A stretch of DNA of 64,000 bases from Corallococcus macrosporus DSM 14697 (GTDB lineage Bacteria > Myxococcota > Myxococcia > Myxococcales > Myxococcaceae), in the NCBI RefSeq assembly GCF_002305895.1, contig NZ_CP022203.1, forward strand, positions 1,032,501-1,096,500, in the 5' to 3' direction. This document shows, in pieces, positions 14,952 through 22,447 of the stretch (positions are counted from its first letter, which is position 1; each line of letters begins with the position of its first letter). Made by a program: the position numbers and the translations under genes. The notes under the pieces were generated by a model. It did not search any database. It was not told the DNA's origin and was given only the letters and a program-made list of their open reading frames with translations.

Positions 14952-17030
14952 GTGGATCGCAGACTGCTCGCAATCGGCCTGCTCCTGTCCCTCCCCGCCG
15001 CCGCGGACGAGGGAATGTGGACCTACGACGCCTTTCCCTCCGACGCGGTGAACAAGGCCCACGGCTTCACGCCCACGCAGGCGTGGCTGGACCACGTGCG
15101 CCTCGGCTCGGTGCGGCTGGCCGGCGGCTGCTCCGCCAGCTTCGTGTCGCCGGAGGGACTGGTGATGACCAATCACCACTGCATCCGCGGCTGCATCGAG
15201 GACCTGTCCTCGCCGAAGAAGGACCTGCTGGCCAGGGGCTTCTACGCCAAAAGCCCTGCGCAGGAGCTGCGCTGCCCCAAGGTGGAGGCCAACCAGCTCG
15301 TGGAGATGACGGACGTCACCGCGCGGATGAACGCGGCGACGAAGGGCCTCACCGGCGCCGCCTTCAACACCGCGCTGAAGAAGGAGACGGCCGCGGTGGA
15401 GGCCGCCTGCGCGACCTCCGGTGATGTGCGCTGTGACGTGGTGACGCTCTTCAACGGCGGCAAGTACCACCTGTACAAGTACCGCCGCTTCCAGGACGTG
15501 CGGCTCGTCTTCGCGCCCGAGTTCTCCATGGCCGCCTTCGGCGGGGACCCGGACAACTTCAACTTCCCGCGCTTCGGCTTCGACGCGGCCTTCCTGCGCG
15601 TGTGGCGGGACAACGCGCCCGCGAAGAGCCCGCACTTCCTGCCGTGGGCGAAGCAGGGCGCGAAGGAGGGCGACCTCGTCTTCGTGTCGGGCCACCCCGG
15701 CGGCACCGAGCGCAAGGCCACCGTCGCCGAGCTGGAGTTCCAGCGCGACGTCAACCTGCCGTACACGCTGCTCCAGCTCGCGGAGCTGCGCGGCATGCTG
15801 CGCGAGTACGCGGGCGGTTCGGCGGAGCGCTTCCGCACCACGCGCTCCCTGCAGCGGGGCGTGGAGAACGGGCTGAAGGCGCTGCGGGGCCGGCTCCAGG
15901 CGCTGGCGGACCCGGCGCTGCTGGCGGGCAAGCGCGAGGACGAGGCGGCGCTGCGTAAGAAGGTGGAGGGCAACGCGCAGGTGAAGGCCGCCACCGACGG
16001 CGCGTGGGAGGAGATTGCCCAGGCGCTCGACGCGTACCGCCGCATGCTGCCGGAGTACCGGATGAAGGAGGCGGGGGACGCCTATCCCTCCGAGCTCTTC
16101 CGCATGGCGCGGCACCTGGTGCGCGTGGCCGAGGAGAAGGAGAAGCCCAACGCGGAGCGGCTGCGCGAGTACTCCCAGGCGCAGCTCCCCTCGCTGGAGC
16201 AGCGGTTGCTGCGCGCCGCGCCGATTACGCTCGAGCTGGACCAGAAGCTGCTCACCTTCGGCCTTACCCGCGTGCGCGAGACGCTGGGCGCCGATGACCC
16301 GTTCGTCCAGAGGGTGCTCGGGCGCGAGGCCCCCGAGGACCTCGCGAAGGCGTTGGTGCGGGGCACGAAGCTGGGCGACGTGAAGGTGCGCGCCGCGCTG
16401 CTCAAGGGCGGCAAGGCGGCGGTGGAGGCCTCCAAGGACCCGATGATTCTCTTCGCGCGCAAGGTGGACGCGGAGGCCCGCGCGGCCCGCAGGCGCTACG
16501 AGGACACGGTGGAGGCGGTGCTCAAGCGCAACGGCGAGCGCATCGCCAAGGCGCACCTGGCGGTGTACGGCACCGCCGGCTACCCGGACGCCACCTTCAC
16601 CCTGCGCCTCAACGCCGGACAGGTGAAGGGCTGGGAGGAGAACGGCCGCCCCGTGGCGGCGCTCACCACCTTCGGCGGCGCGTATGAGCGGCACACCGGC
16701 AAGGACCCGTACAAGCTCCCGGACACCTGGCTGAAGGCGCGCGGCAAGGTGCCGCCCCAGACGCCGTTCGACGTGGCCACCACCAACGACATCATCGGCG
16801 GCAACTCCGGCTCGCCCTTGGTGGACCGCGACGGGCGCGTGGTGGGGCTCATCTTCGACGGAAACCTCCACTCGCTCGGTGGCAGGTACGCCTACGTGCC
16901 GGAGACGAACCGCGCGGTCGCCGTGCACGGCGAGGGCATCCTGGCCGGTCTGGAGCACGTCTACGGCGCCAGGCGCGTGGTCGACGAGCTGCGCGCCGCG
17001 AGCGACGCCGCCGTGGTCCCCGCGAAATAG
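14952..17030 (+). CDS. S46 family dipeptidyl-peptidase (DPP7/DPP11 type)
   Basis: This 692-residue exported protein matches peptidase family S46 in length and motifs. It has a signal peptide (LLAIGLLLSLPAAADEG) and the family start MWTYDAFPSDAVN. The catalytic His lies in LVMTNHHCIRGC, the Asp in FGGDPDNFNFPRFGFD near residue 200 and the Ser in GGNSGSP near 619. S46 enzymes release dipeptides from peptide N-termini in the periplasm. The residue after Phe-Asp in the specificity region (IFDGN) is Gly, as in the broad, hydrophobic-preferring DPP7 rather than acidic-specific DPP11; I hold that point loosely. GTG 14952 is preceded by GAAGGA and begins the signal peptide. The leader has an inverted repeat TTGACG-N9-CGTCAA at 14880-14900. 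Confidence 0.88.
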   Translation: MDRRLLAIGLLLSLPAAADEGMWTYDAFPSDAVNKAHGFTPTQAWLDHVRLGSVRLAGGCSASFVSPEGLVMTNHHCIRGCIEDLSSPKKDLLARGFYAKSPAQELRCPKVEANQLVEMTDVTARMNAATKGLTGAAFNTALKKETAAVEAACATSGDVRCDVVTLFNGGKYHLYKYRRFQDVRLVFAPEFSMAAFGGDPDNFNFPRFGFDAAFLRVWRDNAPAKSPHFLPWAKQGAKEGDLVFVSGHPGGTERKATVAELEFQRDVNLPYTLLQLAELRGMLREYAGGSAERFRTTRSLQRGVENGLKALRGRLQALADPALLAGKREDEAALRKKVEGNAQVKAATDGAWEEIAQALDAYRRMLPEYRMKEAGDAYPSELFRMARHLVRVAEEKEKPNAERLREYSQAQLPSLEQRLLRAAPITLELDQKLLTFGLTRVRETLGADDPFVQRVLGREAPEDLAKALVRGTKLGDVKVRAALLKGGKAAVEASKDPMILFARKVDAEARAARRRYEDTVEAVLKRNGERIAKAHLAVYGTAGYPDATFTLRLNAGQVKGWEENGRPVAALTTFGGAYERHTGKDPYKLPDTWLKARGKVPPQTPFDVATTNDIIGGNSGSPLVDRDGRVVGLIFDGNLHSLGGRYAYVPETNRAVAVHGEGILAGLEHVYGARRVVDELRAASDAAVVPAK

Positions 17031-17084
17031 TCGCGGCTCTCAAGACCTGAGAGGTTTCGTGAACGGGATTTGGGCCTTTTGAAC

Positions 17085-17107
17085 GCCCTGGCCCCAGTGG
17101 CCAGGGC
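17085..17107. terminator. Perfect 9-bp stem-loop between the S46 peptidase and kinase genes
   Basis: GCCCTGGCC and GGCCAGGGC pair perfectly around the loop CCAGT. It lies 55 bp after the peptidase stop and 53 bp before the kinase start. No U-tract follows, so it could be a Rho-independent-like hairpin, an RNA-processing signal or part of the kinase leader. Confidence 0.4.
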
Positions 17108-17159
17108 ATGTCAGAGGGAGCAGGATAGAATCCGGCGCAAGGCTGAAATCCGGTTCTTC

Positions 17160-19043
17160 ATGGCTCCCACGAAACCCAGTGACATCCCCCTCGGCACGGT
17201 GTTGAGGGAGACGTATGAGATTGCAGGCGTCCTCGGCCGGGGTGGCATGGGGACCGTCTTCCTGGCCAATCACTTGCGGCTGCCAGGGCGGCAGGTGGCC
17301 ATCAAGGTCCTGCGGCACGACGCGGGGATGGGGCCGGAGGTGTTCGTGCGCTTCCGGCGCGAGGCGGAGATTGCCTCGAAGCTGGGCCACCCGAACATCG
17401 TCGAGGTGCTCGACTTCGACAGCCTGGAGGACGGCTCGCCGTACATGGTGATGGAGTGCCTGCGCGGCATGCCGCTGTCGCGCCGGCTGCGCAAGGGCCC
17501 CATGACGCTGGAGGAGGTCTTCTCCTGCGCGCGGCAGATGGGCTCGGCGCTCCAGGCCGCGCACCGCGCGGGCATCGTCCACCGCGACCTCAAGCCGGGC
17601 AACGTGTTCCTCGTCCCCACCGAGGTGGGCGGCATGGTGATGGAGCACGTGAAGCTGCTCGACTTCGGCATCTCCAAGGTCATTGACTCGCAGAGCGTGC
17701 ACACCCAGGGCGGCATCCTGCTGGGCACGCCGCAGTACATGGCGCCCGAGCAGGCCACCGGGAAGAACGGCGAGGTGGACCCGCGCACGGACATCTTCGC
17801 CTTCGGGTGCCTGGTCTACGAGATGCTGGCGCGCCGGCTGCCGTTCCGGGACAGCGGCAGCCTGCCGGAGCTCATCTACCGCATCGTCTATGACCCGCCC
17901 GAGCCGCTGGAGGCGCTGGTGTCCGGGCTGCCGGACCATGTCATCGCGGCGGTGGAGAAGTCGCTGGAGAAGCGCCCCGAGGACCGCTTCGCGGAGGTGG
18001 GGGGCTTCATCACCGCGCTGACGGGCCGCGCGCTCCAGACGATGGGCGAGGTGCCGATGCTCACGCCGCTGAGCACGCCGCGGCTCTCGGTGGCGCCGGC
18101 GTCGAAGCCGGAGACGGTGCCTGGCAGGCGCCCGGGGGCGGACGGTGACGAGGGCGCGCGGCCCGAGGCCGGCAAGCCGGCCTTCCGGGAGACGGAGACG
18201 GTCAGCCTGGCCGCGCCGGTGTCGGTGGTCGGCTCCTCGCACGACGCCGCCACCATCGCCGAGCCGATGCCCGTGCCCTTGATGGAGGCCCCGCCGCCGA
18301 AGCCCGCCGTGGCGCGAGCGGAGGTCGTGCCCGCGCCCATCGCCCGCTCGCCGGTGGCCAGGCCGCCGGCCGTGGCGCCTCCGGGGCCGGGCGTCCGGAA
18401 TCCGAAGGCCGCGCCCGTGGCGCGCGCCCCAACGCCCCGGGACGGCGCCGTGCCCGGCGTGAAGGCGCCCGCGGCCGCTGTGCCAGACGGAGGCGTGTCC
18501 GCGTCCCGGGGACCCAATCCCCCTCAGGGGCCCGCCCCCGCGGAGAAGCCCGTCCCGGCGCCTTCCCCGGACGTGCGCCGCACCCGCACGCCGCACCCGC
18601 CACCGCCCGCGGGCAGCGCGCAGGCCGGCGTCGCGCCGCCGAAGGGGGTCCCCGCGCCCATCGCGAGGTCCCCCGTGGTCGCGGGCCAGGCCGGTGGCGG
18701 CCGGCCGCCGGACGCGGTCCGCGCTGGAGCGCCCGCGCCCATCGCGAGGTCCCCCGTGGTCGCGGGCCAGGCCGGTGGCGGCCGGCCGCCGGACGCGGTC
18801 CGCGCTGGAGCGCCCGCGCCCGACTCGGGGGCCGTGGGGTCCACCGTGCTGCTGCGCTCGAAGACGGGCGTCGCCCAGTCCGGCTCGCCAGGCGTGCTCG
18901 CGGCTGCGCCGAAGCGCAAGCTGACCCCGCTCACGGTGGTCATCATGGTGGCGCTCGTGGTCGCCGTGGCCTTCGCCGTGTGGCCACGACCGGCTCCCCG
19001 CGTGGACGCGCCAGGGCAGCGCGCCGTGCCAGTCGCGGAGTAG
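17160..19043 (+). CDS. Membrane Ser/Thr protein kinase with long Pro/Ala-rich juxtamembrane region
   Basis: This 627-residue Hanks-type kinase has the glycine loop LGRGGMGTVF (25-34), Lys 49, HRDLKPGN with Asp 143, DFG at 168-170 and GTPQYMAPEQ. All catalytic residues are present, so it should be active in the cytosol. Residues about 300-580 form a low-complexity Pro/Ala/Arg linker with repeated PAPIARSPV motifs. A single membrane helix (LTVVIMVALVVAVAFAV, about 590-606) ends the protein, leaving only a few residues outside. The kinase is therefore tail-anchored and has no sizeable external sensor. ATG 17160 fits the start of the domain; the in-frame extension to 17070 crosses a hairpin and is unlikely. 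Nothing next to it identifies a substrate. Confidence 0.88.
   Translation: MAPTKPSDIPLGTVLRETYEIAGVLGRGGMGTVFLANHLRLPGRQVAIKVLRHDAGMGPEVFVRFRREAEIASKLGHPNIVEVLDFDSLEDGSPYMVMECLRGMPLSRRLRKGPMTLEEVFSCARQMGSALQAAHRAGIVHRDLKPGNVFLVPTEVGGMVMEHVKLLDFGISKVIDSQSVHTQGGILLGTPQYMAPEQATGKNGEVDPRTDIFAFGCLVYEMLARRLPFRDSGSLPELIYRIVYDPPEPLEALVSGLPDHVIAAVEKSLEKRPEDRFAEVGGFITALTGRALQTMGEVPMLTPLSTPRLSVAPASKPETVPGRRPGADGDEGARPEAGKPAFRETETVSLAAPVSVVGSSHDAATIAEPMPVPLMEAPPPKPAVARAEVVPAPIARSPVARPPAVAPPGPGVRNPKAAPVARAPTPRDGAVPGVKAPAAAVPDGGVSASRGPNPPQGPAPAEKPVPAPSPDVRRTRTPHPPPPAGSAQAGVAPPKGVPAPIARSPVVAGQAGGGRPPDAVRAGAPAPIARSPVVAGQAGGGRPPDAVRAGAPAPDSGAVGSTVLLRSKTGVAQSGSPGVLAAAPKRKLTPLTVVIMVALVVAVAFAVWPRPAPRVDAPGQRAVPVAE
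18651..18812 (+). repeat. Exact 81-bp tandem duplication inside the kinase linker
   Basis: Bases 18651-18731 are repeated exactly at 18732-18812, and a third copy begins (9 bp) at 18813. The unit encodes 27 residues beginning PAPIARSPVVAGQ. The absence of even silent differences points to recent duplication or slippage. Confidence 0.9.
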
Positions 19044-19044
19044 G

Positions 19045-19059
19045 GGCCTGCTTCAGGCC
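19045..19059. terminator. Short stem-loop after the kinase stop codon
   Basis: GGCCTG and CAGGCC pair around CTT, starting 2 bp after the TAG at 19041-19043. The stem has only six pairs and no U-tract follows, so terminator activity is possible but unproven. Confidence 0.35.
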
Positions 19060-19427
19060 GCGGCGGTGTCCGGCGGGATGACCGTGCGCGCCGCGAGCTT
19101 CAGGCCGTGCTCGGGCAGTGGCCAGGACGTGCCTCGCCCCGCTGGCGCCCAGCCCGGCTTGCGGCCGAGCAGGATGGCCTCGCGGGCGTCACGCGGCCTG
19201 GCCGCCGCGCTGTCCGTCATGCCGTTGCCCCGGCCCACGAGGTTCACCGCGAGCGTGAAGCCGGCCCTCCGGCGCCGCTGCCCGTGTCGGCCGGTGGGAC
19301 CGGGGGGCCGTGTCCTGTCCGGCCCCGGACCGAACCCCACCTGGTGAGTTCGTCGCCCGACACGCCTCGACAGGACGCACCAGGGTGTTGGTGCGGCGCG
19401 TCAGTGTTTCCGTATCCTGATGAGGAC

Positions 19428-19447
19428 TGACACATCGGCTCGTGTCA
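19428..19447. promoter_or_regulatory. Inverted repeat TGACAC-N8-GTGTCA, possible operator
   Basis: Two perfect 6-bp half-sites are separated by 8 bp, a spacing typical of dimeric helix-turn-helix regulators. It lies about 215 bp upstream of the cyclase-like gene, with no closer gene on the plus strand. The binding protein is unknown. Confidence 0.4.
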
Positions 19448-19560
19448 CGTCCAACACCGTGCGTATGGGGCGCAGAGGGGCAAGAGGCCCCCGGGGGGAG
19501 CCTTCCAGCGCCGGTGCACCCACCGTGTGCGGCCACGTCGCCCCGGGGCGGATGGCTGTC

Positions 19561-19611
19561 CAGGGCCCGGTTCCAGTCGGGAGGGGGGCCCGACTGGGAC
19601 CGGGAGCCCTG
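19561..19611 (+). promoter_or_regulatory. Long 5'-leader hairpin ahead of the cyclase-like gene
   Basis: CAGGGC (19561-19566) pairs with GCCCTG (19606-19611), CCGG (19567-19570) with CCGG (19600-19603), and CCAGTCGGG (19573-19581) with CCCGACTGG (19589-19597). The loop is seven bases and there is one small internal loop and bulge. That is 19 Watson-Crick pairs within 51 nt. It ends 51 bp before the start codon at 19663, so it could be an attenuator, a protein-binding RNA element or a small RNA. Confidence 0.55.
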
Positions 19612-19662
19612 TGTGATGTAGCATCCATGACAATCTGTGCCGGGGGGAAAAGGGGATGCACG

Positions 19663-20262
19663 ATGGTGGCGGAGGCTCCGGAACCCGGGAAACTATCGGC
19701 GATTCTCTTCACGGGCATTGAAGGGCCTGACGGGCTCTCATGGCGTGACGAGTCGCTCCAGGACGACCTGCGGGACGAGCACGCGTTGCTCGTTCGTGAG
19801 TTGTTGCCGCGCCATGGAGGGCGCGAGGTGAAGCGGCTGGAAGATGGCTTCCTCCTGGAGTTCGAGGGGGGCCCCGCCGCGGTGGATTTCGGTCTGGAGT
19901 TGCAGCGCGCGCTGGAGACCCGCAACGGAGATGTCTCCGCCGAGCGCCGGGTGGTCCTCCGCGTGGGTGTCCACCTGGGCCTGGTGGTCCACCGCGACGG
20001 CGAGGTGTTTGGCGAAGGCGTGAACCTGGCCGCGCGCATCGAAGCGCTGGCCCGCCCCGGCACGCTCTATGTCAGTGAGACGGTGGCGCGTCAGGTGGAG
20101 GGCCGTCTGGCTTCACCGCCGGTTCGCCTGGGCCGCGGAGAGATGAAGAACATCCGGTTGCCCGTGGCCGTCTACCGCATCGACCCGCCCGAGCACCGCC
20201 GCCGGGTGCCGCTGCTGTCGCGCATGCGCTCCTTCCTGGGACGCCGGAGCGCGGCGTACTGA
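19663..20262 (+). CDS. Stand-alone class III adenylate/guanylate cyclase-fold protein lacking a metal-binding Asp
   Basis: This 199-residue protein is essentially one class III nucleotide cyclase homology domain. The first core strand reads AILFTGIEGPD where active enzymes have FTDIEGS/T, so the first metal-binding Asp is Gly at position 18. The second Asp is kept (LEDG, Asp 61). The transition-state region GVNLAARIEALARPG retains Asn 121 and Arg 125, followed by LYVSETVARQV. Without one metal ligand, catalysis by a two-metal mechanism is doubtful; it may bind nucleotide or act as a regulatory partner. ATG 19663 is preceded by AAAAGGGGA at good distance. There are no membrane segments and no attached sensor domain. 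A large leader hairpin precedes it. Confidence 0.75.
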   Translation: MVAEAPEPGKLSAILFTGIEGPDGLSWRDESLQDDLRDEHALLVRELLPRHGGREVKRLEDGFLLEFEGGPAAVDFGLELQRALETRNGDVSAERRVVLRVGVHLGLVVHRDGEVFGEGVNLAARIEALARPGTLYVSETVARQVEGRLASPPVRLGRGEMKNIRLPVAVYRIDPPEHRRRVPLLSRMRSFLGRRSAAY

Positions 20263-20313
20263 CGCGCACAAGCGCGGGCGGGCCTGGGTGTGCGGCGTTA
20301 TAGAGGCCGCCCC

Positions 20314-20961
20314 ATGCCCCAGCTCACGCTCGTCGTTGGTTCGAAGAACTACTCCTCCTGGTCCCTGCGGCCCTACCTCGCGCTGGCCCACACGGGACAG
20401 CCCTTCCAGGAGGTGGTGATTCCGCTCGCTGTGCCGGACACGGATGAGCGGATTGCCCGGTACTCCCCCAGCAGGCGCGTGCCGGTGCTCCAGCACGGCG
20501 ACCTGAGCATCTGGGACTCGCTGGCCATCTGTGAGTACCTGGCGGAGACCTTCCCCGAGGCCCAGCTCTGGCCCCAGGACACGGCGGCCCGCGCCGTGGC
20601 CCGCGCCGTCACCGCGGAGATGCACTCCAGCTTCGCCGCGCTCCGGCAGCACATGAACATGAACCTGCGCGCGCGCAATCCGGGCAAGGGCCGCGCGCCC
20701 GGCGTGGCGGAGGACATCGCCCGCATCCAGGCCATCTGGAACGACTGCCGCGGCCGCTTCGGCCAGGGCGGGCCCTTCCTCTTCGGCCGCTTCTCCATCG
20801 CGGACGCCTTCTACGCCCCCGTCGTCACGCGCTTCGTCACCTACGGGGTGGAGCTGGACGCGGTGAGCGCGGCCTACCGCGACACCGTGCTCGCGCTGCC
20901 CGCGCTCCAGAAGTGGACCGAGGAGGGCAGGGGCGAGCCCGGCATCGCGAAGTACGACTGA
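20314..20961 (+). CDS. Glutathione S-transferase family protein
   Basis: This 215-residue cytosolic protein has a thioredoxin-fold N-terminus with VGSKNYSSWSLRPYLAL (the catalytic Ser/Tyr region of GSTs). The glutathione-binding segment is SPSRRVPVLQHGDLSIWDSLAICEYLAE, with the cis-Pro in RVPVL and Asp-Ser in WDSLAI. An all-helical C-terminal domain includes FLFGRFSIADAFYAPVVTRF, the N-capping motif of the family. This subtype resembles bacterial GSTs near the zeta/YfcF-like groups. It probably conjugates or reduces small electrophiles, though many bacterial members have no known substrate. ATG 20314 fits the fold start. A bidirectional terminator follows. Confidence 0.85.
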   Translation: MPQLTLVVGSKNYSSWSLRPYLALAHTGQPFQEVVIPLAVPDTDERIARYSPSRRVPVLQHGDLSIWDSLAICEYLAETFPEAQLWPQDTAARAVARAVTAEMHSSFAALRQHMNMNLRARNPGKGRAPGVAEDIARIQAIWNDCRGRFGQGGPFLFGRFSIADAFYAPVVTRFVTYGVELDAVSAAYRDTVLALPALQKWTEEGRGEPGIAKYD

Positions 20962-20977
20962 CCCTTCGCTGGGAGGG

Positions 20978-21004
20978 GAGCGGGGCGGTGGTCCCGCCTC
21001 GCTT
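20978..21004. terminator. Bidirectional terminator between convergent GST and glycosyltransferase genes
   Basis: GCGGGGCGG (20980-20988) pairs with CCGCCTCGC (20994-21002) with one G-U pair and a 5-nt loop. The stem extends by A-T and G-T pairs to 20978/21004. It sits between two convergent stop codons (20961 and 21017), the expected place for a shared terminator. Confidence 0.6.
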
Positions 21005-21016
21005 CACTCGCGGCCG

Positions 21017-21841
21017 TCAGCCGAGCGCGCCGTCGCGGACGCGCGCGAACAGCTCGTCGTAGCGGCCCTCCGCGTAGATGCGCGTCAGCTCCGGATAGCG
21101 GCCCTGTTGCAGCTCGCGCAGGTACGCGTACTTCGTGGCGTGGTAGCCCGCCACGGCCCACGCCAGCCGCGAGGCCCCCGCGCCGCCTCGCCACAGCGCG
21201 CCCTTCAACATGCAGTCGCGCACCCAGGACGCCACGCGCTGCACGCCCACGGGCTTGAGGCGCCGCTGCTCGGCGTGCGCGCGCAGGGCCCACAGCAGGG
21301 CGTAGCGGTCCTCCTTCACCGCGCGGTTCTCCACCGACGTGGCGAAGCGGTGCTCGATGAAGGCGTGGACGCGCCCGCCCGCCATCTTCGGCAAGGCCTC
21401 GTGGACAATCTGCTCCGGCCGCCACACGGCCTTGTCCCGGCGCACCAGCCGGGCCCGCCACTGCGTGCGGTAGCGGAAGCGGCGCGCGCCCAGCTCGGCC
21501 CAGTCGCGGCGGGGCAGCCGGTACACGGCCTCGGTGGGGGAGGAGGCCTTCCACGCGCGCAGCGCCTCCACCGCCTCGGGGCCCAGGTGCTCGTCCGAGT
21601 CGAGGAAGAAGACGTAGTCACACGGCGCCAGGGCCCGCACCGCCGCGTCGCGCGCGGCGCCGTAGCCCCGCCACGCGTGGGGCACGGAGCGCGCGCCCAG
21701 GGAGCGCGCCAGCTCCGCCGAGCCGTCCGTGGCCCCGGAGTCCAGCGCCACCACGTCATCACAGAGGGCCAGCAGCCCGCGCAGACAGGGCTCCAGCGTG
21801 TCCTGGTTGTTCCGGTGCAGGACGTAGCCGCCCAGCTTCAT
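21017..21841 (-). CDS. Family 2 glycosyltransferase
   Basis: This 274-residue protein has a GT-A nucleotide-sugar fold. It begins GGYVLHRNNQDTLEPCLRGLL and has the sugar-nucleotide Asp in VVALDSGATDGS and the metal-binding DxD in YVFFLDSDEH. It is close in style to WaaE/KdtX-type glucosyltransferases that modify lipopolysaccharide core, with RYRTQWRARLVRRD and a late basic/aromatic helix that could sit on the membrane. Donor and acceptor are not determinable. Its start overlaps the stop of the HAD gene by 4 bp, so the two are translationally coupled. A small-molecule or cell-envelope glycan role is inferred. Confidence 0.8.
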   Translation of the reverse strand: MKLGGYVLHRNNQDTLEPCLRGLLALCDDVVALDSGATDGSAELARSLGARSVPHAWRGYGAARDAAVRALAPCDYVFFLDSDEHLGPEAVEALRAWKASSPTEAVYRLPRRDWAELGARRFRYRTQWRARLVRRDKAVWRPEQIVHEALPKMAGGRVHAFIEHRFATSVENRAVKEDRYALLWALRAHAEQRRLKPVGVQRVASWVRDCMLKGALWRGGAGASRLAWAVAGYHATKYAYLRELQQGRYPELTRIYAEGRYDELFARVRDGALG

Positions 21842-22437
21842 AGGCCCAGGGCCTTGAGCTGCGCGTCGAACGCGTCGGCGGTCGTGAAGAGCCGGCCCAG
21901 GATGCCAACGGCCTCGGCGGCCTGGACGAACTCGGGCAGGTCGTCGAAGAAGACGGCCTCCTCCGGCGCGCAGCCCACGCCCGTGAGCGCGAGCCGGAAG
22001 ATGGCCGGCTCCGGCTTCACGTGCCCCACCTCGCAGCTCATCACCACGCTGTCGAAGCGCTGGAGCACCGGCAGCAGCGGGCGCAGGTAGGCCACGTGCA
22101 GCGCGTTGGTGTTGGACACCAGCCCCAGGCGCACCCGCCCCGCCAGCGACTCGACGCGCGGCAGCACCGCGTCATGCAGCGTGAAGTGGCTGCTCCACAG
22201 CGGCGCGAAGGTCTCCATGGGCAGGTCCACGTCCAGCGCGCGGCAGACGTCCTGGCGGATGCCCTCCGCGCCCAGGATGCCGCGGTTGGCGTCCGTCCAC
22301 CCCGCGCCCGTCAGGCGCCGGGCCACCTCCGCCGCCTCCAGGCCGGCGTGGGCGCCCAGCCGGGAGAAGAGCAGGGCGTTGTCGTGGAAGACGAGGACGT
22401 TGCCCAGGTCCAGCAGCACTGCCTTCACCTTCGCCAT
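21838..22437 (-). CDS. HAD-superfamily hydrolase (subfamily IA)
   Basis: This 199-residue protein shows all HAD motifs: motif I LLDLGNVLV (the nucleophile Asp is present; the second position is Gly-Asn rather than the usual DxD, as in some YihX-type phosphatases), motif II LGLVSNTN, motif III Lys in GHVKPEPAIF and motif IV FFDDLPEFVQAAEAVG. A helical cap lies between motifs I and II. The closest style is the YihX/epoxide-hydrolase-N group, which dephosphorylates sugar phosphates. Coupling to the glycosyltransferase by an ATGA overlap fits a role in sugar metabolism. It starts 10 bp after the stop of the MCP gene on the same strand. Confidence 0.83.
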   Translation of the reverse strand: MAKVKAVLLDLGNVLVFHDNALLFSRLGAHAGLEAAEVARRLTGAGWTDANRGILGAEGIRQDVCRALDVDLPMETFAPLWSSHFTLHDAVLPRVESLAGRVRLGLVSNTNALHVAYLRPLLPVLQRFDSVVMSCEVGHVKPEPAIFRLALTGVGCAPEEAVFFDDLPEFVQAAEAVGILGRLFTTADAFDAQLKALGL

Positions 22438-22447
22438 GGATGCTCCT

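Larger units (their letters stand above)
19044..19662. other. 619-bp region without a confident gene; holds dyads and a large hairpin
   Basis: No convincing gene fills this stretch. Its first third contains a minus-strand frame (19053-19220; begins MTDSAAARPRDAREAILLGR, ends PPDTAAA) with strongly G/C-biased third positions. It may be a small gene or the tail of a decayed one; I could not identify it. The middle has an inverted repeat (19428-19447). The last part is the leader of the cyclase-like gene, with a large hairpin (19561-19611). No tRNA or repeat array is visible. Confidence 0.5.
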
